A stretch of 64,000 nt of DNA from Streptomyces diastatochromogenes (GTDB lineage: Bacteria; Actinomycetota; Actinomycetes; Streptomycetales; Streptomycetaceae). Both the position numbers and the translations under genes were made by a program. Within the stretch, counting starts at the first letter, position 1. The number at the start of each line of letters is the position of its first letter. Below are positions 25,625-34,833 of the stretch, one piece after another. The DNA is taken from positions 62,001 to 126,000 of the forward strand of contig NZ_MCGQ01000029.1 in the NCBI RefSeq assembly GCF_002242805.1, written 5' to 3'. The notes below the pieces were generated by a model. That model was not told the origin of the DNA and did no database searches. It saw only the letters and a program-made list of their open reading frames with translations.

Positions 25625-26887
25625 ATGTCGGCACAGAGCAGCAACTGGGACCGCCGATCGATATTCCGGGCCGCAGCGGGCCTGGCCGCCGCCGGCACGC
25701 TGGCCGCGTGCGGCGGCAACAACGGCCGTGGCGGCAGCTCCGGTTCGGGCAAGAACCTGGTCCAGTACTTCCACGCCTACGGCGAGGCGGGCACCGAGCA
25801 GGCCATCAAGCGGTACGCGAAGGCGTACTCGAAGGCCGATGTGACCACGCAGTGGATCACCGGCTCGAACTTCGAGAGCAAGCTGTTCGCGTCGCTGCTG
25901 ACCGACCAGGCGCCCGACCTGTTCGAGTTCCACCCGCAGATCCAGCTCGTCAAGAGCGGGCAGGTGGCGGACCTGACCGACATCATCGAGCCGGTCAAGG
26001 ACGACTTCAACCAGGCCGACATCAAGTCGCACACCGTCGACGGCAAGATCTACGGCGTCCGGATGATCGACGACCCGCAGTTCTTCTTCTACCGCAAGTC
26101 CCTGCTGGAGAAGGCGGGCATCCAGCCGCCCACCACCCTGGACGAGCTGATCGAGGCGGCCGCCAAGCTCACCACGAGCAAGGTCAAGGGCCTCTTCCTC
26201 GGCAACGACCTGCACGCGGTGATCAACCCGATGATCTGGTCGGCCGGCGCGGACACCCTCGACGACAAGAACCAGATCGCCTACCACACGGACGGCGTCG
26301 TCGAGGGCCTGAAGAAGATGCGCAAGCTGTTCACCAGCGGCGACCTCCTGCTCGACGCCCCGGCCGACTACTGGGACCCGTCCGCGCTCAACCAGGGCCT
26401 GTGCGCGATCCAGTTCTGCGGCATGTGGGCCATGCCGCAGTTCCAGCAGACACTCGGCGACGACCTCGGCATCATGCCGTTCCCGAAGGTCACCGACGCG
26501 GGCAAGCCGTCCGTCTACAACGGCGGCTGGTCGATGTTCGTCAACGCCAAGGGCAAGAACGTCGAGGCGGCCAAGGAGTACGTGAAGTGGCTGTGGATCG
26601 ACCAGAAGAAGTACCAGGAGGACTGGGCGACCTCGTACGGCTTCCACATCCCGCCGCGCACCTCGATCGCCCAGTCGGCGACCAAGCTGAAGTCGGGCCT
26701 GCCGGCGGAGGGCGTGAAGCTCTTCACCGAGTACGGGCACTTCGACAACATCGGCTGGACCCAGGCGATGATCACCGCCACGGAGAACGTCTTCGCCGAC
26801 TGCGTCCGCAAGGGCGGTGACCCGGAGGCCGCGCTCACCAAGTGCGACAAGACGGTCAACGCCGAGCTGAAGAAGCTGTTCGGATAG
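25625..26887 (+). CDS. Sugar ABC transporter substrate-binding lipoprotein
   Basis: The 420-residue protein is a family 1 extracellular solute-binding protein. It has a twin-arginine-containing signal (NWDRRSIFRAAAG) ending in a lipobox LAAC with C29 as the lipidated residue, so it would be anchored outside the membrane. The mature domain shows typical landmarks: the WITGSNFESKLFASLL, DLFEFHPQIQLVKSGQ and GLCAIQFCGMWAMPQF regions. The start at 25625 follows AAGGAC; an upstream ATG at 25562 lacks a ribosome site and a signal. It begins an operon with two permeases and a beta-galactosidase, indicating galacto-oligosaccharide uptake. Confidence 0.93.
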   Translation: MSAQSSNWDRRSIFRAAAGLAAAGTLAACGGNNGRGGSSGSGKNLVQYFHAYGEAGTEQAIKRYAKAYSKADVTTQWITGSNFESKLFASLLTDQAPDLFEFHPQIQLVKSGQVADLTDIIEPVKDDFNQADIKSHTVDGKIYGVRMIDDPQFFFYRKSLLEKAGIQPPTTLDELIEAAAKLTTSKVKGLFLGNDLHAVINPMIWSAGADTLDDKNQIAYHTDGVVEGLKKMRKLFTSGDLLLDAPADYWDPSALNQGLCAIQFCGMWAMPQFQQTLGDDLGIMPFPKVTDAGKPSVYNGGWSMFVNAKGKNVEAAKEYVKWLWIDQKKYQEDWATSYGFHIPPRTSIAQSATKLKSGLPAEGVKLFTEYGHFDNIGWTQAMITATENVFADCVRKGGDPEAALTKCDKTVNAELKKLFG

Positions 26888-26907
26888 GCCGCCGGGCGGA
26901 CCACGAC

Positions 26908-27873
26908 ATGTCGACGACCACCACGCGCGGTCTCGCGAGCCCCGCCCCGGCCGAGGTCACCAAGCCCCGGCCGCGGCGGGGGCTGCGCGGCAGCCGCACC
27001 TTCAACTTCTGGCTCTTCATCAGCCCGTTCCTGCTCGGGCTGATCGTCTTCGTCTACATCCCCATCATCTGGAGCGCCTACCTCAGCTTCTTCGAGGCCC
27101 GCTTCACCGTCACGCCCAGCGACTTCGTCGGCCTGGACAACTACCGGGACATCTTCTCGGACACCCAGTTCACCGGCTCGCTGGTCACCTTCACCGTCTT
27201 CGCCGCGTTCATCGTGCCCACCACCTGGGCGGTCTCACTGGGCCTCGCCCTGCTGGTGAACCGCCTGAGGTTCATGCGGGCGTTCTACCGGTCGGTGTTC
27301 TTCCTGCCGACCGCGTGCAGCTATGTCGCGGCCTCGCTGATCTGGAAGATGTCCCTCTTCAACGGCGTCCGCTTCGGCCTGGCGAACACCGTCATCGGCT
27401 GGTTCGGCGTGGACAACATCGCCTGGCTCGCCAACCCCGACCCGCCGTGGTACTGGCTGGTCATCATCACCGCCCGGCTGTGGCTGCAGTCCGGCTTCTA
27501 CATGATCCTGTTCCTGGCCGCGCTGCAGAACATCCCGCAGGAGCTGTACGAGGCCGCCGCCATCGACGGCGCCAAGCCCGGCTGGCAGACCTTCCGGTAC
27601 ATCACGCTGCCGCAGCTGCGGGCCACCTCCACGGCCGTGGTCCTGCTGCTGCTCGTCGCCGCCTACCAGGCCTTCGACGAGTTCTTCAACCTGCTCTCCA
27701 AGACGACCTGGGGCCGCCCGCCGCTCGTCGACCTGTACTACACCGCACTCGGCCAGGACCAGAACTACGGGAAGGGCAGCGCCGGCGCCATGGTGCTGAC
27801 CGTGCTGATCTGCGTGGTCACCCTGTTCCAGGGCAAGATCATGGGATTCGGAAGGGGTGACGAGTCCAGGTGA
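26908..27873 (+). CDS. Sugar ABC transporter permease (MalF-type)
   Basis: The 321-residue protein has six transmembrane helices, beginning near residue 33 (FWLFISPFLLGLIVFVYIP), and the inner-membrane EAA loop EAAAIDGAKPGWQTFRYITLP that contacts the ATPase. It begins 20 bp after the binding-protein gene and its stop overlaps the start of the second permease by four bases, so they are translationally coupled. No ATPase gene lies in the operon; a shared MsiK-type ATPase elsewhere in the genome is usual for Streptomyces sugar importers. Confidence 0.93.
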   Translation: MSTTTTRGLASPAPAEVTKPRPRRGLRGSRTFNFWLFISPFLLGLIVFVYIPIIWSAYLSFFEARFTVTPSDFVGLDNYRDIFSDTQFTGSLVTFTVFAAFIVPTTWAVSLGLALLVNRLRFMRAFYRSVFFLPTACSYVAASLIWKMSLFNGVRFGLANTVIGWFGVDNIAWLANPDPPWYWLVIITARLWLQSGFYMILFLAALQNIPQELYEAAAIDGAKPGWQTFRYITLPQLRATSTAVVLLLLVAAYQAFDEFFNLLSKTTWGRPPLVDLYYTALGQDQNYGKGSAGAMVLTVLICVVTLFQGKIMGFGRGDESR

Positions 27874-28736
27874 CCACCACCGCACCCGAGACCCGCAAGC
27901 GCACCCGGCGCGGCGGCGTGATGAGCTCCACCGGCCTGTACATCGCCACCAGCGTCGCCGCGCTGTTCTTCCTCGTCCCGTTCTACCTGCTGGTCCGCAA
28001 CGCCCTGTCCACGGACCCGGAGATCACCGGCGAGAACTGGAAGTTCTTCCCCACGCACATCCAGTGGGGCAACATCACCGAGCCGTTCGACGACCCCACG
28101 GTCGACTTCGGCCAGTCGATGTGGAACTCGCTGGTCGTCGGCATCCTGCATACAGTCGGCACGCTGCTCGTGTGCTCCCTCGCCGGCTACGCCCTGGCCC
28201 GCATCCCCTACCGGCACGCCAACAAGATCTTCTACGGCGTCCTGGTGACCCTGATGGTCCCCACGGCCGTCACCTTCGTCCCCAGCTTCGTCCTGGTGTC
28301 GTCCCTCGGCTGGGTCGACAGCTACCGGGGTCTGATCATTCCGGGCCTCTTCAGCGGTTTCACCTGCTTCCTGTTCCGGCAGTACTTCCTCGGGTTCCCG
28401 AAGGAGCTGGAGGAGGCGGCGCGCGTGGACGGGCTCGGCTACTGGGGCGCGTACTGGCGTGTCGTGGTGCCGAACTCGCTGAACTTCTTCGCGGCGATCG
28501 CCACGATCACCTTCATCAACGGCTGGAACGCCTTCCTGTGGCCGCTGGTCATCGGCCAGGACCCGAGCGCCTGGACGGTCCAGGTCGCGCTGTCGTCGTA
28601 CATGACCAACCAGACCGTGAACTACCACCTGATCTTCATGGCCACCGCCATTTCCATCCTGCCCCTGCTGTTCGTCTTCCTCTTCCTCCAGCGCTGGCTG
28701 GTCCAGGGGATCGCGCAGACCGGCATCAAGGGCTGA
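27870..28736 (+). CDS. Sugar ABC transporter permease (MalG-type)
   Basis: The 288-residue protein has six transmembrane helices (first about 22-42, TGLYIATSVAALFFLVPFYLL) and the EAA loop EEAARVDGLGYWGAYWRVVVP. It pairs with the preceding MalF-type permease to form the membrane channel. The start is GTG at 27870, overlapping the previous stop (GTGA). The next gene begins 12 bp downstream, so the beta-galactosidase is in the same transcript. Confidence 0.93.
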   Translation: MTTTAPETRKRTRRGGVMSSTGLYIATSVAALFFLVPFYLLVRNALSTDPEITGENWKFFPTHIQWGNITEPFDDPTVDFGQSMWNSLVVGILHTVGTLLVCSLAGYALARIPYRHANKIFYGVLVTLMVPTAVTFVPSFVLVSSLGWVDSYRGLIIPGLFSGFTCFLFRQYFLGFPKELEEAARVDGLGYWGAYWRVVVPNSLNFFAAIATITFINGWNAFLWPLVIGQDPSAWTVQVALSSYMTNQTVNYHLIFMATAISILPLLFVFLFLQRWLVQGIAQTGIKG

Positions 28737-28748
28737 GCTAGGAGACCG

Positions 28749-31616
28749 ATGACTTTCCGCACGGCCACCGAGTACGTCGAGAACGTCTCGCCGGGATCCG
28801 GAGCGCTGCCGCCCCGGCCCTGGTACGCGTCCTCGGACGCCAAGTCCCTCTCCCTGAACGGCAGCTGGCGCTTCAGACTGTCGGACACGGCCGACGCCGA
28901 GGACGACTCCTTCGCGGAGGAGGGGTACGACGCCGGTGGCTGGGCGGAGGTGTCGGTCCCCGGCCACTGGGTCCTGCAGGGGCACGGCTCCCCCATCTAC
29001 ACCAACCACCTCTACCCGTTCCCGGTCGACCCGCCCCGCGTCCCGACCGAGAACCCGACCGGCGACCATCTGCGCGTCTTCGACCTGCCCGAGGACTGGC
29101 CGGCCGACGGCGGGGCGGTGCTGCGCTTCGACGGTGTGGAGTCCTGCGCCCGGGTCTGGCTCAACGGCACGGACATCGGCGAGTTCAAGGGCTCCCGGCT
29201 GCCGCACGAGTTCGCGGTCGGCCATCTGCTGAAGACTGTAGACAATGTACTGGCGGTCCGCGTCCACCAGTGGTCGGCCGGCTCCTACCTGGAGGACCAG
29301 GACCAGTGGTGGCTGCCCGGCATCTTCCGTGACGTCACCCTGCTGCACCGCCCGGCCGGCAGCACCCTCGACTTCTTCGTGCACGCCTCCTACGACCACG
29401 TGACCGGCACCGGCACCCTGCGCGTCGACTCCGACGTGGACGGCCGGGTGACCGTCCCCGGCCTCGGCGTCGACATCGCGACCGGCGAGCCGGTGACGGT
29501 GCCGGTCGAGCCGTGGACGGCGGAGCGGCCGACGCTGTACGACGGTGTGCTGGCCACCGAGGGCGAGCGGGTGCCGCTGCACATCGGCTTCCGCACGGTG
29601 GAGCTGTCGGACGGCCTGATCAAGGTCAACGGCAGGGCGGTGCTCTTCAAGGGCGTCAACCGGCACGAGTGGCACCCGGAGCGGGGCCGCGCGCTCGACC
29701 TGGAGACCATGCGCGAGGACGTGCTGCTGATGAAGCGGCACAACATCAACGCCGTCCGCACCTCCCACTACCCGCCGCACCCCGCCTTCCTCGACCTGTG
29801 CGACGAGCTGGGCCTGTGGGTGATCGACGAGTGCGACCTGGAGACCCACGGCTTCACCGAGCAGGCCTGGCGGGACAACCCCGTCGACGACGACCGCTGG
29901 ACCCCGGCGCTGCTCGACCGCGCCGCCCGGATGGTCGAGCGGGACAAGAACCATCCCTCGGTGATCATCTGGTCCCTCGGCAACGAGGCCGGCACCGGCC
30001 GTGGCCTGACCGCGATGGCCGAGTGGATCCGCGGCCGGGACTCCTCACGGCTCCTGCACTACGAGGGCGACCTGGGCTGCCGTGACACGGACATGTACTC
30101 CCGGATGTACGCCGACCACGCCGAGGTCGAGCGGATCGGCCGCGGCCTGGACGGCGGCACCCACAAACGCCGCGAACTCCCCTTCATCCTCTGCGAGTAC
30201 GGGCACGCCATGGGCAACGGCCCCGGCGGACTCGTCGACTACCAGCGGATCTTCGAGTCGTACGACCGGCTCCAGGGCGGCTTCATCTGGGAGTGGATCG
30301 ACCACGGCATCCAGGACGAGCGGTACGGCTACGCGTACGGCGGCGACTTCGGCGAGGAGCTGCACGACGGCAACTTCGTCTGCGACGGCCTGCTCTTCCC
30401 GGACCGGCAGCCCTCCCCCGGCCTGGTCGAGTACAAGAAGGTGATCGAACCGGTCGCGATCGAGGGCGACGGCGACGGCACCCTGCGCATCACCAACAAG
30501 TACGACTTCGCCGACCTGTCGGCGCTCGCGTTCACGTGGTCGTACCAGGTGGACGGCGAGACGGTCGGCTCCGGCGACCTGACGGTGCCCGCGCTGGCGC
30601 CCGGCGAGTCGGCCGAGGTGAAGCTGCCCGAGCCGCCGGCCACAGCCCCGGCCGGCGAGGCCCACTGGACGGTACGGGCGCTGCTCGCGGCCGACACCCC
30701 CTGGGCGCCGCGGGACCATGTCGTCGCCTGGGGCCAGGTCGCCGTGTCCGCGCGCCAGGCGCCGTCGGTCGCGGCGACCGACGGTCCGGTGCTCGGCGAC
30801 GCGCTGATCACGCTCGGCCCGGCCTCCTTCGACGCCCGTACCGGCGCGCTCAGGACGGTCGGCGGGGTGGATGTCACCGGGCTGCGCCTGGACGTGTGGC
30901 GGGCGACGACGGACAACGACGACGGCGCCGCCTGGCAGACGGACGTCCGCTACGGCCTGCTGTGGCGCAAGCTCGGCCTGCACCGGATGCGGCACCGCCT
31001 CGACGCCGTGGAGCTGGGCGACGACGCGCTGACGGTCCGCACCCGGGTGGCGCCGGCGGCCTGGGAGATCGGGCTGTCGACCGTGTACCGCTGGACGTCG
31101 GACGGAAACCGTCTCCAGCTGACCGTGTCCGTGACACCGGACGGCGACTGGACCGTACCGCTGCCCCGGCTCGGCATCCGCTTCGGGCTGTCCGCGGCGG
31201 ACCGTGTGCGGTGGTTCGGCGGCGGCCCGGGTGAGGCGTATCCGGACAGCAGGATGGCGTCGACGGTCGGCCGTTGGCAGTCGACTGTAGACGATCTGCA
31301 GACGCCGTACGTCCGTCCGCAGGAGAACGGCGCCCGCGCCGACGTCCGCTGGGCGGAGATCGGCGGCCTGCGCATCGAGGGTGACCCGGAGTTCTTCTTC
31401 ACCGCCCGCCGCTGGACCACCGAGCAGCTGGACGCGGCGGCCCACCGCACCGACCTCTCCCCCGGCAGCGCTGTGTGGGTCAACCTCGACCACGGCCAGC
31501 ACGGCCTCGGCTCCCAGTCCTGCGGTCCCGGCCCGCTGCCCCAGTACCACCTGGCGGCCGAGCCGGCGGAGTTCTCGTTCGTCCTCTCCGAGGCCCCCGC
31601 CTCGGAGACCAGGTGA
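28749..31616 (+). CDS. GH2 beta-galactosidase
   Basis: The 955-residue enzyme follows the LacZ plan: an N-terminal sugar-binding jelly roll, a beta-sandwich, the TIM barrel, and a C-terminal BGal small-chain domain. Catalytic residues are E413 in SLGNEAGTG (acid/base) and E483 in CEYGHAMGN (nucleophile). Substrate-binding markers include VRTSHYPPHPAFLDLCDELG and LETHGFT. It has no signal peptide, so it works in the cytosol on oligosaccharides imported by the ABC system immediately upstream. The start at 28749 follows GGAGACC. The length is somewhat below E. coli LacZ. Confidence 0.93.
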   Translation: MTFRTATEYVENVSPGSGALPPRPWYASSDAKSLSLNGSWRFRLSDTADAEDDSFAEEGYDAGGWAEVSVPGHWVLQGHGSPIYTNHLYPFPVDPPRVPTENPTGDHLRVFDLPEDWPADGGAVLRFDGVESCARVWLNGTDIGEFKGSRLPHEFAVGHLLKTVDNVLAVRVHQWSAGSYLEDQDQWWLPGIFRDVTLLHRPAGSTLDFFVHASYDHVTGTGTLRVDSDVDGRVTVPGLGVDIATGEPVTVPVEPWTAERPTLYDGVLATEGERVPLHIGFRTVELSDGLIKVNGRAVLFKGVNRHEWHPERGRALDLETMREDVLLMKRHNINAVRTSHYPPHPAFLDLCDELGLWVIDECDLETHGFTEQAWRDNPVDDDRWTPALLDRAARMVERDKNHPSVIIWSLGNEAGTGRGLTAMAEWIRGRDSSRLLHYEGDLGCRDTDMYSRMYADHAEVERIGRGLDGGTHKRRELPFILCEYGHAMGNGPGGLVDYQRIFESYDRLQGGFIWEWIDHGIQDERYGYAYGGDFGEELHDGNFVCDGLLFPDRQPSPGLVEYKKVIEPVAIEGDGDGTLRITNKYDFADLSALAFTWSYQVDGETVGSGDLTVPALAPGESAEVKLPEPPATAPAGEAHWTVRALLAADTPWAPRDHVVAWGQVAVSARQAPSVAATDGPVLGDALITLGPASFDARTGALRTVGGVDVTGLRLDVWRATTDNDDGAAWQTDVRYGLLWRKLGLHRMRHRLDAVELGDDALTVRTRVAPAAWEIGLSTVYRWTSDGNRLQLTVSVTPDGDWTVPLPRLGIRFGLSAADRVRWFGGGPGEAYPDSRMASTVGRWQSTVDDLQTPYVRPQENGARADVRWAEIGGLRIEGDPEFFFTARRWTTEQLDAAAHRTDLSPGSAVWVNLDHGQHGLGSQSCGPGPLPQYHLAAEPAEFSFVLSEAPASETR

Positions 31617-31637
31617 CCGACACGGTCCTGACACCTT

Positions 31638-31676
31638 CCGCGGCCGGCCGGCGGCTGTTCCCCCGGCCGGCCGCGG
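31638..31676 (+). terminator. Hairpin terminator after the galactan operon
   Basis: CCGCGGCCGGCCGG (31638-31651) and CCGGCCGGCCGCGG (31663-31676) form perfect 14-bp arms around an 11-base loop, 22 bases past the GH2 stop and 47 bases before the next gene. It insulates the exporter genes. Confidence 0.82.
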
Positions 31677-31722
31677 TCGCGTCCCGCGTGCGTCGCATCC
31701 GGCAGCCGAGGAGACATATCGA

Positions 31723-32718
31723 GTGATCGGCAACATCGAGGTCCGTGGCCTGACCCGCACCTTCCACACGACCGTCCGCCGCCCGGGCTTCGCGGGCGCG
31801 CTGCGGTCCCTGGTCAACCCGGAGCGCGTCGCCAAGCACGCCGTCTCCGACATCACCTTCGACGTCGCCGCGGGCGAACTGCTCGCCCTGCTCGGCCCGA
31901 ACGGCGCGGGCAAGTCGACCACCATCAAGATGCTCACCGGCATCCTCACGCCCACGTCCGGCGAGGCGCGGGTCGCGGGTGTGGTGCCGTACCGGGAGCG
32001 GGAGCGCAACGCCCGTAACATCGGGGCGGTGTTCGGGCAGCGCACCCAGCTGTGGTGGGACCTGCCGGTGCGGGAGTCGTTCGCCATCCTGCGCGACATC
32101 TACGACGTACCGGAGGCCGAACACGCCGCCCGGCTGCGGGAGTTCGACGAACTCCTCGGCCTGTCCTCCTTCTCGGACACCCGGGTGCGCCACCTCTCGC
32201 TGGGCCAGCGCGTCCGCTGCGACCTGGCGGCCGCGCTGCTGCACGACCCGCCGGTGGTCTTCCTCGACGAGCCGACGATCGGCATGGACGTGGTGGTCAA
32301 GGAGCAGGTCCGCGAGTTCCTGCGGCACCAGGTCGCCGAGCGCGGCCGTACGGTGCTGCTGACCACGCACGACATGACCGAGGTCGAGCGGCTCGCCGAG
32401 CGGGTGGTGCTGGTGAACCATGGCCGGCTGGTCCTGGACGGCACCCTCGACGAGATCCGCCGCACGTTCGGCTCGACCTGGCAGGTGCGGGCGACCCTCG
32501 CCGACCCGCACACACCGGTGGGCCCGCTGCCGGGCATCGCGCTGATCCGCCGGGACGGCCCGCAGGTGGTCTTCGGCCCGGACGGTCCCGCCGCGCCCAC
32601 GGTCCACCAGGCGCTGAAGCAGGTCATCGAGCGGTACGAGGTGACGGGCGTCGCCGTCGACGAGGCGGACCTGGAGGACGTGATGCGCACGGCCTACGCC
32701 CAGGCCGAGGCGGTGTGA
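31723..32718 (+). CDS. ABC-2 exporter ATPase
   Basis: The 331-residue protein has Walker A LLGPNGAGKSTT, the Q-loop GQRTQLWWDLPV, the ABC signature LSLGQR, Walker B VVFLDEPTIGMD and the switch TTHDMTEVERLA. This type pairs with ABC2_membrane_6-family permeases. The start is GTG at 31723 after GAGGAG. Two permease genes follow with a one-base gap and a one-base overlap, so all three form one operon. The substrate is not deducible; related systems export antibiotics or viologen-like compounds, or serve cell-surface roles. Confidence 0.92.
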   Translation: MIGNIEVRGLTRTFHTTVRRPGFAGALRSLVNPERVAKHAVSDITFDVAAGELLALLGPNGAGKSTTIKMLTGILTPTSGEARVAGVVPYRERERNARNIGAVFGQRTQLWWDLPVRESFAILRDIYDVPEAEHAARLREFDELLGLSSFSDTRVRHLSLGQRVRCDLAAALLHDPPVVFLDEPTIGMDVVVKEQVREFLRHQVAERGRTVLLTTHDMTEVERLAERVVLVNHGRLVLDGTLDEIRRTFGSTWQVRATLADPHTPVGPLPGIALIRRDGPQVVFGPDGPAAPTVHQALKQVIERYEVTGVAVDEADLEDVMRTAYAQAEAV

Positions 32719-32719
32719 C

Positions 32720-33523
32720 ATGGCCGTCCCGCATGCCTGGCGCGCCGCCCGGGTCACCCCGCTCGGCGAGCTGAACTCCCCGCCCCGCATCACGGCGGCC
32801 CTGCTCCGGCTGGCCGTGCAGGTCGTCCTGGTGGCGTCCCTGTGGCGGGGGCTGTACGCGCACACCGGTACGACGGCCGGGCTCGGCCGCGACCAGGCGG
32901 TGACGTACGCCGTCCTGGCCGTACTCGCCTCCCGGCTGCGGGAGTTGGACCAGCACACGGGCCGGGACACCGTGCAGCAGCACGTGCACTTCGGCACGAT
33001 CGTCTACTGGTACCTGCGCCCGCTGCCGCCGCACCGCTACTACACGCTGCGCGCCCTGGGCGAGCAGCTGTACGGCCTGACGTGGGCGCTGGCCGGATAC
33101 GCGGTCTGCCTGGCGGCCGGAGTGGTGGAACCCCCCAAGTCAGCGGCCGTGGCAGGGGTGTTCGCGCTGAGCCTCCTGCTCGGCCAGTGGGTCATGCACT
33201 ACGTCATGCTGCTCACCGACCAGCTGTGCTTCTGGACGCTGCGCAACGATGTCGCCCTGATGATCCTGGTCTTCGCGCAGAACCTGCTGTCGGGGGTGTA
33301 CGCCCCGCTGTGGTTCTTCCCGGACTGGTTCGTGACGCTCAGCTCGTTCCTGCCCTTCCAGGCCACGCTCAGCGTGCCGCTGTCCCTGTACGTGGGCCGC
33401 ATCTCCCTGTCGGACGCGGGCTTCCAACTCGCCGTGCAGGCGGGCTGGGTGGTGGCCCTGTCCCTCCTCACCCGGTACCTGTGGCGGCGCGCGGGTCGCC
33501 GTGTCATCTCCCAAGGAGGCTGA
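32720..33523 (+). CDS. ABC-2 exporter permease 1
   Basis: The 267-residue protein has six hydrophobic segments, including AALLRLAVQVVLVASLWRGLY, LYGLTWALAGYAVCLAAGV and LILVFAQNLLSG-type regions, and the fold of the ABC2_membrane_6 family. A basic loop (YWYLRPLPPHRYYTLRALGEQL) after the second helix resembles the cytoplasmic coupling segment. It starts one base after the ATPase stop, and its stop overlaps the start of the next permease by one base. Confidence 0.85.
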   Translation: MAVPHAWRAARVTPLGELNSPPRITAALLRLAVQVVLVASLWRGLYAHTGTTAGLGRDQAVTYAVLAVLASRLRELDQHTGRDTVQQHVHFGTIVYWYLRPLPPHRYYTLRALGEQLYGLTWALAGYAVCLAAGVVEPPKSAAVAGVFALSLLLGQWVMHYVMLLTDQLCFWTLRNDVALMILVFAQNLLSGVYAPLWFFPDWFVTLSSFLPFQATLSVPLSLYVGRISLSDAGFQLAVQAGWVVALSLLTRYLWRRAGRRVISQGG

Positions 33524-34329
33524 TGCCGGTGAACGCCGTCCGCACCGCCTGGCGCATCACGTGCCTCAACTTCCGTGCCCAGCTGGAGTACCGCACCGAG
33601 TTCCTGATGAACATCGCGATCGGCGCGATCTGGCAGGTGTCGGTGATCGTCTTCGCGACAGTGCTGCTGACCCGGTTCACCGGGATGGGCGGCTGGGACA
33701 CCTCGGACGTGCTGCTGATCCCCGCGACCCGGATGCTGGCCCACGGCCTGTTCGTGCTGTTCCTCGGACGGGTGCACGGTCTGGGCCGGTCCATCCAGGA
33801 GGGCAGGATCGACGCGTATCTCCTGCGCCCCATGCCGGTCTACCGCCAGGTCCAGTTGCAGTACTTCCCCACGAACGCGATCGGCGACCTCACGGTGGCC
33901 ATGGGCCTGATGGTGGGCGCGCTCGGCCGCAGTCACCTGGACTGGACGGCGGGCCGGATCTCGTACCTGATCGCGGCGATCCTCGGCGGCCTCCTCCTGG
34001 AGGCGGCCCTGTTCACGGCGGTGGCCTCCGCCTCCCTGCGCTTCCCGGCCGCCGACTACTGGGGCCGCTGGCTGGAGGAACTCCTCGGCACCTTCGGCAG
34101 CTACCCGCTGAACGTGCTCCCGAGGGCGGTGGGCGGCCTCCTGACCTACGGCCTCCCACTCGCCTTCGTCGCCTACTTCCCGGCCGCGGTCCTGACCGGC
34201 CACGGCCACACGACCGGTGCGCCGTACTGGCTGGCAGCGGCCTCGCCACTGGTGGGCCTGGTCGCGTATCTGCTCTCCCGGTTCCTGTGGCGGTGGAGTC
34301 TCGGGCACTACACGGGGGTGAACGGATGA
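33523..34329 (+). CDS. ABC-2 exporter permease 2
   Basis: The 268-residue protein is the second half of the exporter channel. It begins with RTAWRITCLNFRAQLEYRTEFLMN, the amphipathic entry typical of this family, and continues with six helices (for example GAIWQVSVIVFATVLL and ISYLIAAILGGLLLEAALF). The loop EGRIDAYLLRPMPVYRQV matches the coupling loop of its partner permease. The ATG shares a base with the upstream TGA and is preceded by AAGGAGG. Confidence 0.85.
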   Translation: MPVNAVRTAWRITCLNFRAQLEYRTEFLMNIAIGAIWQVSVIVFATVLLTRFTGMGGWDTSDVLLIPATRMLAHGLFVLFLGRVHGLGRSIQEGRIDAYLLRPMPVYRQVQLQYFPTNAIGDLTVAMGLMVGALGRSHLDWTAGRISYLIAAILGGLLLEAALFTAVASASLRFPAADYWGRWLEELLGTFGSYPLNVLPRAVGGLLTYGLPLAFVAYFPAAVLTGHGHTTGAPYWLAAASPLVGLVAYLLSRFLWRWSLGHYTGVNG

Positions 34330-34378
34330 CGGCAAGGCCGCCGACTTCCTCTGCGCGGCCGAGCCGGAGCCCGCCCCG

Positions 34379-34831
34379 TCAGTGAGGCTCTGCCGGCCAG
34401 CCGAGGGCTCGGAAGACGGCGACGGGGTCGAGGTAGTCGCGCCAGTGCGTCACCTGGCGGTCCTTGATGGTGATCACGGAGACGAAGTGGTTGTCGTAGG
34501 CGCGTCCGGTGTGGACCGCCCGCCCGTGCACGGCGTACTCCAGGACGACCACGGACTTGTCGGTGTCGTGGTGGACTGCCAGCTCGTCCGCGCCGGCCAG
34601 GACCATCGCGTCGCCGTAGTTGCGGTACAGGTCGGCGACCGCGCGCCGTCCCTCGACTCGGCGCGGGTAGCCGGGGACGGAGACCACGTATTCGGTCACG
34701 ACGTCCTCCGCCAGGAGGTCGAAGAAATGCTCCCCGTCGACCAGGCCCGCGAGGCCCTTCTGGATGATCCGGAAGAACGGGTCCAGGGCTGCGAAATCCG
34801 CAAGGTTCTCGATTGCGTTCTCACTGGACAT
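34379..34831 (-). CDS. SnoaL/NTF2-like protein
   Basis: The 150-residue protein fits the SnoaL-like or ketosteroid isomerase-like NTF2 fold: LDPFFRIIQKGLAGLVDGEHFFDLLAEDVVTEY, RRAVADLYRNYGD and a closing beta-strand VTHWRDYLDPVAVFRAL. Members are small ligand-binding domains or isomerases. It starts 2 bp after the stop of the NmrA-type gene, so the two are co-expressed. The start at 34831 was chosen because the family N-terminus begins there. Confidence 0.85.
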   Translation of the reverse strand: MSSENAIENLADFAALDPFFRIIQKGLAGLVDGEHFFDLLAEDVVTEYVVSVPGYPRRVEGRRAVADLYRNYGDAMVLAGADELAVHHDTDKSVVVLEYAVHGRAVHTGRAYDNHFVSVITIKDRQVTHWRDYLDPVAVFRALGWPAEPH

Positions 34832-34833
34832 GG

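Noticed and set aside
27765..29954. 729-residue antisense frame across the permease and GH2 genes
   Set aside because: It covers several well-supported genes on the opposite strand and shows only shadow composition.
34327..34385. Short ORF after the exporter genes (MTARPPTSSARPS...)
   Set aside because: About 19 codons, no ribosome site, no homology.
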